Made by a program: the position numbers and the translations under genes. The notes beneath the pieces were generated by a model. That model had not been told where the DNA came from, searched no databases, and worked only from the letters and a program-made list of their open reading frames with translations. 64,000 nucleotides of DNA, taken from contig ADNK01000156.1 of NCBI GenBank assembly GCA_000320545.1, positions 41,001-105,000 of the forward strand. Direction: 5' to 3'. This DNA is from Bigelowiella natans CCMP2755. Lineage: Eukaryota > Cercozoa > Chlorarachniophyceae. Positions 47,003 through 58,975 of the stretch are shown here, in pieces. Position 1 is the stretch's first letter; each line of letters begins with the position of its first letter.

Positions 47003-49732
47003 ATGTTGGCCTCCTTGTCACGACCGATTTCCTCATTAACTGATCGGATTCGGAACATCTGCTCCCAGTGGTCCTGGTCGGAGATTTCTGGGGGCCTGGG
47101 GGATCTTGGAACTCTGCTTCCTTTTCTCGTCGCGCTTGCGAAGGAAGGATACATCAGCATTATCCCGGTAACGCCCAAGTTAAAGCATGTTCGCCATTGT
47201 TCTCTGAGCCATCAGCTTTCTGGGTCCGGGGCTAAAATGATCAACATCTTGTCCGAACTTCACAATGTATGATGACGTTAGGCTCTGTTCTGGGCAGGAT
47301 TGTTTAACATCACTTCCGCGGTATGGATGAAGTATTTAGAGACATTGCAACCAACAACGATAGTTATCGGGTAGATGGGGGAAGCATTATCGAGAAGATC
47401 TTCTTTGATGGAGGGTTAGCGTTTGAGTAGCAGTTGCGCCAAGTATCCGATCTAGGAGGTCACATGTCTCCTGGTGCTTTTCAACCCACAAGACTCGCCA
47501 TTTCCTTTATGCAAGAGAGAAAGATTTCGGCGTTTACGTTACAAGAGTTTATATCTGCTTATTGAGCCCTAAGCTAAGCTATATGGTTTCTACTCGAATA
47601 ATCTCAGATTCACTGGAATCTACCAATGCCTGTGCAACCGATGAAAGCTATTGCGACAGTAGCTCTGACGACTAACTTCCTCAACAGTAACTCCATTATT
47701 TGCGCCGGGATTTTGACTGCAGGAACAGTGATGTTGCTTGGAATAACACGGTCCATTGACTTGCTACACAAGATCACACCAATGGCGGTGGTGTACGGGA
47801 TTCAGGTGGGAACCGGGGCATGTGAATTTCCAAATTTGTGTTGAGGCAACAGAGGGGGGGGGGCGGGGGGAGGCATACCTATCATAAGATAGCTTTCTTT
47901 TTACGCATCAATATCGATATTGACTTGTGTCAACTCTCGGAACCACCGTGGTATTGCTGTCCGGCGCTGTTACTAGGTCGGCTTGGGCATTCGTATGATA
48001 ACACACGCATTTCGGCTAGCATCCAGCACCGGCCACTGGTTTGCATTTGATTCCCGCTTTACTGCACTAGTGGCTGCGGTATTCACGTTGAACTTTCGCC
48101 ACAATCGTCATCTTCCTGTCGCTCTCATAGTATTTGCGATCGGGGTTCTAATTGCGATCGGTATCCTATGCTCACGCGGTGGGGGTGGGGAATGGCCGCA
48201 TGATGGTGCCGCCCCCCTTTCGTGGAAGTTGTCAAATCTTTCCGCCGCCGATTGGCAAGAAGGTTGTGAGAAGAATATGTCGTAGTAGCGACCTTTCTTT
48301 TGTCAGGAGTAGGCCGGTGACCATCGGCTTTTGTTGTCCATTTTGCTGATGTGAGTCATTAGTCCGCTCACGTTGTGATTGTTGTTTGCTAGGGTTCATT
48401 CACGGAGCAATCCCCCAGATTCCACTCACAACGCTTAACTCCGTCATCGCGGTCTCAAAGCTAGCACACGATCTTTACCCCCAGAAACGGCGAGACATCA
48501 CGCGCCCAGGAGTGGCTTCGGCTGTCGGTGTGATGAATGTTATCGGGTACGATCGTGACTTTCTCCAAAAATAAAGAAACAAACGAACGATTTTTTAAAA
48601 AAAATAGAAAATTATTCCTGCTTTTGAAGTTCCCTCCACGGATCAACACGGGAAGTGGATGCAGGGGAGTGAGAGAGGGGCGGATGGCTGACAGAGAGGT
48701 AGAAGCAGCCCACATGGAAACAGCATCCCTGCCTTTGTATGCTTGAAAGGTGCGCCTTTGGCGCCATGCCGATGTGCCATGGTGCAGGCGGCCTTGCCGC
48801 ACAGCATGCCTTCGGCGCTCGTGGAGGACTGAGCATAACGTTTCTCGGGATTTGCAAGATGATGCTAGCTTTGGCGTTTGGTGGAAGGTAGACTCGTGTG
48901 ATATTCTCATCCTGCCTCAATAGCACTGCGTAGAAGAGATGATGATGATGACGACGACCGACCACCATCTGCATTTGTACACTCGCCGTACTCATCAACT
49001 GAGAACAGTGCCAAGTGGACGATTGCTTGTACTGATAATCTGCTAAATGCTTCTCCTGTCATTGTATGTGTGGGGGGGGGGGGGGGGGGGGGATATTTTG
49101 TATCATCATCATCATTCAGGGCTGTGCTGGATCTTCTGAATGCATTCCCCGACTCTGTGCTCGGTGCACTACTTGGAGTCTCCGGACTCGAGCTTGCTGT
49201 TAGTGGGGTCAATCGCATGTGCGAGAACAACATGCGGAAGAGGGAACCGCACGAGACTTCTCTGCGCACGGATTGCTTAATCTGTATTGCCACTGCTGGA
49301 GGGGCGGTCGCCACGGGGAGCACAGCTATCGGATGCATCTCAGGGTTGCTAATGGCAATCGCAGAGTCTCGGTGGATGAAGCATTTCGTTAGTAGCTTTG
49401 GGAACAACTCCAGGCCAGAGGAGGGGGGGGAGCAAAAGGATGCTCTTTCAGCCGATTCCACGCTCGGTGGTTTGGAGATGAAGGCGCGGAAAAGCAGTGA
49501 CGGCGGGGCCTCTTTATCGGGCGATGCCCCAAATCTAGGGGCGCACCGTGCCGACGATTTGGAAATAGCGGAGGAAAAAAATCAAAACGAAATCGGTAGC
49601 GCTCTAGGCGCTGTCGAAGAAAACAAGGTGGAGGAGCAGAAGGCGGTCGATTCAATAGTTGAAAATGATGAACGAGAAATTGGGGCGGGCATGCTGCCAA
49701 TAGAAGACTTACCGGAAGCAGAGACTGCGTAG
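47003..49732 (+). CDS. MOT1: MOT1-type molybdate transporter (SulP-related), 7 exons
   Basis: High-affinity molybdate uptake, ten or so TM helices. Exons ..-47167, 47282-47320, 47608-47805, 47977-48262, 48393-48546, 48750-48887, 49120-49732; phases close. Family blocks: SEISGGLGDLGTLLPFLVAL, PMPVQPMKAIATVAL, AAG-type ICAGILTAGTVMLLGITRSI, VVYGIQVGLGIRM, GAIPQIPLTTLNSVIAVSKL, GAMPMCHGAGGLAAQHAFGA and SVLGALLGVSGLELAV. The last ~120 residues form an acidic, Glu/Ala-rich tail (for example AVEENKVEEQKAVDSIVEND) longer than in plant MOT1. The first Met in the open frame is at 47003; the frame is open back to 46859, so an upstream exon with a targeting sequence cannot be excluded. The intron before the last exon ends with a poly-G run (49071-49092). 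Confidence 0.9.
47323..47565 (+). other. Gene-like open frame inside MOT1 intron 2, interrupted by one TAG
   Basis: In the 287-base intron 47321-47607, an ATG at 47323 opens 35 codons (MDEVFRDIATNNDSYRV..), then TAG at 47428, then 44 further codons (QLRQVSDLGGHMSPGAF..QEFISAY) to a TGA at 47563. The composition looks protein-like. Unrecognised; could be chance or a gene fragment. Confidence 0.3.
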
Positions 49733-50506
49733 GTGAAACCGTGGGCATTTAGGATTTGTGCTATATAGTGTACGCTGTATACGGCTGCACACAAACGCAC
49801 ATCATCATCACAGCTTAATCAAGTCTGTCTGTAGAAGAGTCTCCAGCAAAGTAACTTGCTGCTCTATACAGGCTGTGCTAGCTGTGGCCTATGGATGTAT
49901 GATGCCATTTAATTGCATACCGCGACAGACAATTAATTTAATACGGCCACGATTTAGCTTCGCGAAACAAAGCACTGCTGCCTACTATCCAGCTGCAGTT
50001 GTCATGTGAACACTACATCATTAGCAACAATCTAGTGATGCATGATGCAGGCATTCTAGCACACACTAGCATAGCAGCATCACATAGATTTTCGCTTACT
50101 CAATCCATCTCAAGCAAAAGTTTGCGCTGCAGCGGACAGCACGTTCCATTAGAATAAAAGGGGTGTCTCACAATGCTTTTGCTCATAATGGGGAACGCTT
50201 GCGACTAGTTCTTACTAGCTTAGCTAGTAAGCTCGCGATGCGCCATCTGAGCATGCGGATATGGCGAACGAAGAGGTCACCGCCACAAACAATTTGTGAA
50301 GTCTAAAACTATGCAAGCTTTTTGTTGATGTGCATAATGCATGGCAGGCTTGGCAACTAACATTAACATTCGATCTGATAACTTTATCTAGCTACTAGCC
50401 CGCTGTACATCCCATCGGACATGGCATGTCATCGAGCAATTTGAGTACCTAATGACCGATTCTTTTTTCGCAGAAACGGGCATCAATATTCTCCCCCCCC
50501 CGCGCG
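49733..50506. other. Convergent 3'-3' spacer with palindromes and a perfect hairpin
   Basis: No gene. Holds GTGCTAGCTGTGGCC, GATGCATGATGCA, TCTAGCACACACTAGCAT and TCTAGCTACTAGC words. A perfect inverted repeat lies at 50211-50231: arms CTTACTAGCT and AGCTAGTAAG with a one-base spacer. Confidence 0.65.
50211..50231. terminator. Perfect 10-bp inverted repeat in 3' spacer
   Basis: CTTACTAGCT, one T, AGCTAGTAAG. Strand-symmetric, so it would form the same stem in transcripts read from either of the two convergent genes. Terminator role is an inference from position. Confidence 0.35.
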
Positions 50507-51457
50507 CTACCTTCTATTTCCCCAGCCGTTATTATTGCTATTGTCAAACTCTTTGCCACTGCTGCCCCCCCAGATTCCTACGTCACCAACCAGACCCAAA
50601 CCGCCGAAGGGGCTGTATCCTGCCCGCTGTGCGTTCGTGGAGGCCATCATCGGATCTTTGGCAATCGTTGGATTATTGGAAATTGTTGGCGAGGAGAGGG
50701 GTAGGCTTGTCTTGACATTCATTGCCGCTGCCGGAGAAGAATCTTTTACCTCGAGAATGGCACCGGACGAGGAGAGGGCGCGTAGACCAAGCCCTGGAGG
50801 GTTCAAACCACTGCTGCCTTTGAGGAGCGACGGCGGTGCCTTCATACCCGGTGGAATGCTGCTATTACTACTACTACTACTACTACTAATCATCCTGCTC
50901 TCGCTCCTGTCCTTCCCTACCAGAGAACGATGGTCGCTTGATGTGATGATGTTGGTAACGAATTCACTCCCACCAGCATTGGAGGCAGGGTGGTGACTCT
51001 TCAGATCAGTATTCATCTCAAAGCGATTGAGGTTGCTGCTGCCTGAGCCCTCTCTCGATTTCCAGTGGTGCAAAGATGATGATGATGATGATGATCCGAA
51101 ATTGAGCTCAATCGATGGTGCTGACGAAAGGCGGCGGTTTAAAGACGATAAAGAAGAGCTTCCTCCTCCTCCGCCCCCCCCACCCCCTCCTCCTGCTGCT
51201 GCATTCATCCCCCATAGGTTTTGACGCTTATCAGATAGCCCCGGGAACAACTAATCATGGTGGCGATGGTGGGGTAACAATGATGATGATGATGATGATG
51301 ATAATGATGGTGATGGTTGCTCTTACGACAGAGCCGGGATCCAACAACGACGACAATAACAAACGAACGGGCAGACAAAGAATAATTTGACATATAAGGG
51401 AAAAAACCAAAAATTTGCATATATTTCGCACACCGATGATCACACATCAGTGAACAC

Positions 51458-51498
<41 letters not shown>

Positions 51499-52339
51499 TC
51501 GGGACATATCACAACGAGAACTATTGTACGTTACAATTACCGCCGTCATGCTTTTCTTCGTCGTCGGTCCTGCTGCTGTGAGAGATGATAAATGTGCTGG
51601 TGGAGCAACAATGCTGTTGCTGGCAGCGGTAGAAGAAGAATCTAATACAGATGACGAATGGTGCTGATGGGAGGAGCGGTGATGATGAGGATACCGCTGT
51701 GACGGCACCAGATCTGCGGTGTTCGAAGATGGATTAGCAGTAGCGTTTGCTCCTCCAATTGCAAAGAGAGACGACGGCGGGGACGATGATGATGATGATG
51801 ATAGCGACGATGGTGAAGGCCTTCCTGGCCCTGCTACTACTACACCACCCTGGGTGGGATGATGATGATGGTGAGGATGATGATTCTGAAGATACTGCCT
51901 TGATGATGATGACGATCTTGCTGATACTGGTGCAGAAGGAGCTGCGGATTGGTGGAAGAAGGCGGCGGCTGATGCTGCTGCTGCCTGTGCCCCTTTTCTG
52001 GTCGTCTTAGCCGCTGCTTCTTCGCTAATACTCCTCCTCCGCACGGAAGATGGAGACGGAGATGCTCGCCTTCTCATGCCTCCGCCCTGCTGCTCAAGCT
52101 GTCGTTGAGCTCTTCCTCCTCCTCCTCCTCCTCCCCCTCCCCCCCCCCCTACCGCTGCTGCTGCATAGGGGTTAGGGTGATGTGGTTGAGGGGGATGGTG
52201 AAGGTGATGACGATAACTCGAAGAAGGTGGCGGAAGGCCACGGTTATGATGAGGGTGAATAGGATGATGATGAGGAGGAGGAGGATGGTGATGATGATGA
52301 TGATGATGATGACTGCTGCTGCTCCGATGCCCAACGGTG

Positions 52340-52371
<32 letters not shown>

Positions 52372-54187
52372 GCTACTTTGAAGCCATCCTCTGCCAGCTA
52401 TAGCAGCAGCAGCAGCAGCAGGAGGAGGACGTGCCGACGTTGGTGGTAGCGTCTTACGCTCCTGATGCTGTCTGAGTTGTTGCTGCTGCTGCATTTGATC
52501 TTGATGACCTGCTGATGCCACCGACGCTGCTGGAACTATGCGTAAGGAATTACTTAGTTCTTGCATACCCACCCCATTGAGAAGACTCATCACGTGCTGG
52601 TGCTGCTGCTGGTGCTGCTGCTCCCGGGGAGATGCTGGCTGCTGCTGATTCTGCTGATTCTGCTGCTGCAATGAATGAGTATGGGAGCCAAAGCCAGGAT
52701 GTGGAGGGGCAGGACGATGCTGATGACGAAGGTGTGGTGGTGGTGTTGTCGTGTTGATCCTCTCTCTAGAAACCTCTCTATGCTTACCACGAAGTGGCGG
52801 ACGATGATGATGATGATGTTGCTGTTGGGGGGGGGGAATATTGAAATGTTGACGATGATGATGGGGAAGAAGAGGGGGTTGTTGTTGTTGTTGTTGCTGC
52901 TGCTGCTGATGATGATGATGGTGATGATGCAGAGGAACAGGACTTATTCCGGGGGGATGCGAATGCTTATGCACTTGTTGATGATGCTCATGGCTGCTGC
53001 TGCCAGCCAGACTGCTGCTGTGTGCTTGGCTGATCGTCCTGCTACCACCAGAGGATGCCGCTGCTGGTGCTTGCAGCAGAGGAGCAGCATTAGCATTGCC
53101 ATTGACATCAGTATTCGTAGGAGGTGATGCTGCTGAGGCTGGGAGTTGCCCTGATATGATGCGGGATTGTTGAATGCTGCCACCTGCTGTCATCCTTGCA
53201 TTACCTCCTCCTCCTCCTCCTCCTCCTGCTGCTGCACCTATTGGCAGTAGGCCGCCTTTTACTACGTTATCATTGACGTCAATATTTCTTTGCGGGTATC
53301 CTCCTCCTTTTCCTTCGCCATGTGAAGTCACGCTAGGATGCTGCCTGCTCCTCGCTGCTTCTCCCCTCATTTTCCACACATTGTTGCTCCTCTCATTGAA
53401 TCTAGCAAGATCATCGTCAGTAGTGAGGGAGGAAGATGCCCTAGCTTTTGAGGAGGAATCAATCCTTCTCCCCTCCGCATTCGAAGCGTTGGCTGCGCTA
53501 ATTCTTAGTGATGAAGAAGACGATACTGATGACGAGGCAATATTGGGCCTGGCTTGCTGTTCCGGCTTTGCAACGGCTCTTCCCTTCTTTGATGCTGCGC
53601 CTCCGAGCTGATTTATCGCCGCCATATCTGCTGCTGTTGCTGGTGGCTGAGCTGTGGCTTTAGCGGTGGACGATTTTGAAGGCGAAGATGATGATGAGAT
53701 GGCGTCTTGTGATGACCTCGCTGCGTTGTTGTTGTTGTTGTTGCTGCTGCTGCTGCTGCGGCTCCTCCTCCTTAGGAAAAGGAAGATGAGGTCGCGTAGC
53801 TTATTTCGTGCGAGCTTCTGAACACGAATGCCGTCAGAGAACATGCCCTTGACTGCCTTGTCGCCTAGGGATTCAAACTTACACGCTACTTTGAACTCTA
53901 CATGTCCTGTTTGGCGTGAAGAGGAGGAGGAGGAGCCTTGAGGTGTCACGACACGTGTAGCTTCGTACACACCATGCAATGCATGGTCGTTGGCCGAATA
54001 TATCAAAACCGCAGTTCTGCTTTTCGGATTGATGTGCCTCGCCATATGAGCATGCTGAGGAGGCAGGAGTACCGCGTGGCGTTCGAAGCATTGACGTAAA
54101 ACCTAACGGTCCAAATCACCAATCACACACACGTGCACAACGTCGCCTCAACCAATCTGACGATGCACTAAAAAATACAAATACAAG

Positions 54188-54227
<40 letters not shown>

Positions 54228-55153
54228 TAGTATATGAGAGAGAGAGAGAGGGGGGGTGTTAACATTCACCTTCCGGCCTGACACCCAAAAAACAAGACCT
54301 CGTTCGAATTGCTCCCACAGCTCCTTCTTTTGCTCCTGCTGGTGGTGGTAGTGGTAGGTCCCTGTCACGGTAGGTATAGCTGCTACTGCTGCTGCATCAT
54401 CGACGCTGGGTGAAACATCACTATGGAGGTGGTGCTTTGAGTCGTTTTCCACTTTCTTTTGAGAAATGCTACGCACATCTCTCTTGCTCTCAGAGATGCT
54501 GGTTGAAGAGGAGGAGGAGGAGGGAGCTGTCTTAGGAGGAGTATCCTCTCTTCTCCTCCGTGAAGTTCTTGACGTATTTGTGGAAGCCTGTGACACTGAT
54601 GATGATGTAGCACGATTGGTACTAGCAGCAGCAGCAGCAGCAGTATCGTCGTTCTTGGCTTTTGCAGTTGATGCTGCCTGTGAAATCTTGTTCTTCTTCT
54701 TCTTGGATGATACTGCATTGACGACGGCGACTTCTGAGGTGTTGTGATTCGCTCGTCCATGCTGGCTGCTACTGTTTGCCTGAAGTTGAAGAGAAAGAGA
54801 GGGAGAGGTGTGAGAGATCATCACAAATGCGCGTGTACGTACGTAGAGGAGGAAGAAGAGCATGTGTAGACAAAAAAGCCAGAGGTTATTCTCAATCATC
54901 ATCATCAGAATTAGAAAACAACCTTTTTACTAGATTTCTTAGACGCTGAGGATGATGGTAACGACGAGGAGGCCGAGTCCTTCGCTATAGTATTTGACAC
55001 TTCTTCCGCGCTGCCCCTCTTCTTCTTCTTCTTCTTCTTCGTCTTCTTCTTCGCAGTCGTCGTAGTGAAGGCCTCGGTGTTGAGCATCGCAAAGGGATTG
55101 GTGGACCCCCCAAAGCCCAACCCCACGGTGCTTTGCGTTGGGAGACGGCGTCT

Positions 55154-55186
<33 letters not shown>

Positions 55187-58100
55187 CTCTTCGTCGTCGT
55201 CTTGTTTGCTTACCTTGCTGTCATCATTTGAAGAGGATGATGATGATGATGATTTAGAAGACAAGGAGGTAGGTGGTAGTGCCGTTGGTGTGGAGGGTGG
55301 GGGTGAGGAGCCCGTTGCCTTTGTGACAGTGCTGCTGTTTTTGTTTCTCCCTCCTCCTCCTCCTCCTGCTGCTGTGTTTGTTGTTGTTGTTGTTGTATTG
55401 GGTTTATGCTTGCTGCTGCTACTAATGCTGGTTGATTTTGTCTGCTGCTGAGTGTTAGATTTGCCCTTCTTCTTTTTTTTCTGCTGCTGTTGCATGTTGT
55501 TGCTGCTTGGGTTGCTACTCTTGGAGGTAGTGCTGCTACTGCTGCTGGTGGTGGTGGTGGTAGTGGAGGATAATAATGCCGAAGACTTATTCTTTTCCAA
55601 AAGAGTCCCAGCAGCAGCTGCTGATTCATTCGCCTGCACCTCATTTTTGCCGTGTTTAGACATATTTTTGGTCTCGTTTTGTTTGTGCTTGGCTTTTCCA
55701 TTGCTTCTCTCTGCTTTGAGATTGTTCATTTCCGCCGCCTCTGCTTGCTCCTTTTTCAATCGTCGCTGCGCGCGTTTCTTTTTCTTTGCGCGTTTTCTAG
55801 CAAGATTAAAGGAGAAAGAAGTTTCGTGCGTCAGTACTCATTAAGACTAAAATTGTAACCGCTTCCATCTCGCACATTCTACAACAAGGCACATTATAAT
55901 TACCTTTTTGCAGCCTTCCGTTCTGCCGCCTTGCTTTGCTGCTGTTCCTCCTTCAACAACTCCAACTCCAGCTCGAGTGCAACCTGTGTCAATAGTAATA
56001 CAGCCCCCCTCAATGATAATTGCATTGCATCGTGTTTTTAGTGTTGACAGGGGTGTGTGGAACTGCTACGACTGGGTTCTCGACTGCTGCTGCTGCTGCT
56101 GCTGCTGTTGCTGTGAAACATGTCGCCACCAAAGATTTGAGATGTACATGATCGCACATCTATTTTCTAAAAAAGAAAGGAGCACCTGTTGCGCTCGCGA
56201 CTCCTCTTTTTTGAGCAAGTATTGAGCTGCAATCTTGCACGCAAACTCAGCAAGAATGAGATTTTCCAGCATCTGCCTACCGCGCTTATCCCATTCCTCA
56301 TCCGTAACACCAATGTGTCGGGTGATGCGACCTCTTGATATCTTCACTGCCTGCTCCTGATGATGGAGAGAGAGAGTAGAGCGGAATGGATGGATGGATG
56401 AAAATAAATGATAACGCTTGCGATCAATTGAGGACATCGAGAGGAGGAGGAGGAGGAGGAGGAGAGGAACTTGCATACCATTTCGTCCTCTATCCTTTTA
56501 TTCTGCTCGACAGCATCCAGCATGGCTTCTGAAAAAGTAATATCAACATGCAATTACCCCCCGCAACATTTAAGTGAACGGGTCGACGAGGAGACAATAA
56601 CGATGGGTATCTGCTGCCCATCACTCAAAGAGAATAGAGTGCGCACCGAGCATGTCCACAATCCCTCTATCTTCGCAGATGTCGTCTGCAATCGTTATGT
56701 AATCCTCTGTGATCTCGAGCACATCCTCTTCCCTACATGATCCGAGGAGCAATATTATCAATCAGCGGTGTGATGAGGGACAGAAACGAGCGCCGGCTTT
56801 CCTCGATAATGAAAAGCAAACAACATGCATACGCGCACACATAGATACAATACTGATACTAACACACATTATTACTATCGTTCAACATGATTACCATGCG
56901 TACTGGGCATAGGATTCCAGCCCTGCTCTTAGGGTCTCCCACTGCGCTGATGCAGAGATCACGTCTGCAAGTTCTGCCGTTGAAATTTCAACCAAGCACC
57001 ATCGCTCTTCCGGCGAGATCGAGGACCAGTAGTTACTGAGAGGGGGAGGGGGGGTGAAGAAGTATTGTTTTCATCAAGGCATTCTTAGGCAGCCTCATCA
57101 TCATTACATGCAGAGAATGCGGGGATTATTGAACACCATTCAAACCAACCTAAGCTCCCTGCGGTGATTCACAATCAGATCATCGAGCTTTTGCCTCCGA
57201 GATCTATTGCTCTCCTCTTCATTGTCCAGCTTCCTCTCTTTACCTACGTCAATTTAGCATCATCTATGTTCGCTTCTGCTACATAACAACGGGCACTCGT
57301 GTGGTACGGTCGTTCAGATATGATAAGAATACCTCCCTTTCTCCCACGTTTACTTTTTCGCTTTTCCTCCGCCGCCTCCTCTAAAAATTGGAGCTTGAAG
57401 TTGAGCGGTAACTGATAGCACAAAGGAAGAATACAACAGTAGTGAGGTTCTTCTCATCTTGTGTTTTGAGAACAGAACATTATCCTCTGTCCAAAATAGT
57501 AGATTTCTTAGTTGCAGAGGTAGTAGTCGTGTCCTGCTGCTGTTCGACTACTTCGGACGACAACTTGTTTCAACGGCAGTGGTACAGCCTCCTCTCTCTC
57601 TCTTTCTCTCTCTTTCTCCCCTCTCCCCTACTACCTCTAACTCCGCGATGCAATCTTGGCAAAAGCAACCGGTTGGCTTGACCGGTTCTTCGCACAGAAA
57701 AGACTTCGACATGGTAATCAGCTTCTTGAAAGTCAGCTGGATCTCGATGGAAGCTGTGGAGGGCAGCCGACACTGAAACCACGAATCCCCCAACCTGTGA
57801 CTACGAGGGAACGTCGCCTAACGATCATGCAGGACAATGATTGGTCAGTACCAAGTGTGTTTACACAGGTCATATATGGGTGGTGGAGGAGGAGCAGCAG
57901 TAGTAGTACCCTCTCGATGGAGTTGGGGGAATGAAACATGATTCTCTTTTGCCAGAAACTCTCTCCGAACAGAGACCTCGCAAGAACGTTGACAACGGCA
58001 TCCCACACGCAGGGACGCCAACACTCTGCACTCAACCCCACCAGCGAGGCACTCGTGTTGTACACCTGAACATATGTATCATTACCATCGACGTACGATT

Positions 58101-58818
58101 ATTGAGAGATCGATGGTGGTCACGGCAAGCAAGCAGCTGCGCACCGCACATGGGAAAATAGACCATACCTGTTCAAACGCCGCCAACACGCGCTTTCGCC
58201 AAAGGAAGCTCCCCTTACGATCGCCGTCGCGTTCCCGGGCATGCCCTGAAGGGGAAAGAAGCTGAGACGATCTGTATACTCCTTCAGAAGTATAAGAATC
58301 AGACACAGCATTAGCAGACTGACCTCCATCCAGGAAACGAGTTTGGTGGGTCAGCTCATCCTCCTGCACCACATATATCATTTACCACCCCATTCATAAA
58401 AAATAGTGTGCACTCTCCTCGCATTTCCTCACCGGAGTGGGCGAGAAAGATAATGCTCGCAATAATACACTACGGCTACCTGGGGGACCATCTCGTCGCT
58501 TAATTCTTTGTCAATACGGGCTTTCATGAGAGCGAATACAGCATAGAGTGCTGACTCATTGAGAATGTTGCACCGGATGTTGGATCTATAGCCGCTCATG
58601 CCTATTGGCAAAGAGGTAAGGGATCATCAGTCAATGAACCCGATTGCAACTTCCACATTTCGTAGGGGAGGCATTGAGGTACCTTCCGCAACCTCAGTGA
58701 GCACGATGATTCGCTCCGTGTCATTAAGCCGATCAAAGGGGTAAACCCCGAAGTTCTGGAACATGTACGAATCCTTCCCGACCTACGACGAAACCGTGAC
58801 GATGACGATGATGATGAC

Positions 58819-58852
<34 letters not shown>

Positions 58853-58932
58853 CGTGTGAACCAGAGGAATAGTGAAGAAACCAATGTCGCAAGTCGTCGA
58901 CAATGGCACGCAGGCTTGTGTATGTGGAACAG

Positions 58933-58975
<43 letters not shown>

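Noticed and set aside
55065-55451. + strand frame with Ser/Leu/Val runs
   Set aside because: Antisense of the Lys/Ser/Thr-rich exon of the ankyrin-DCD gene, which is anchored by flanking in-phase exons.
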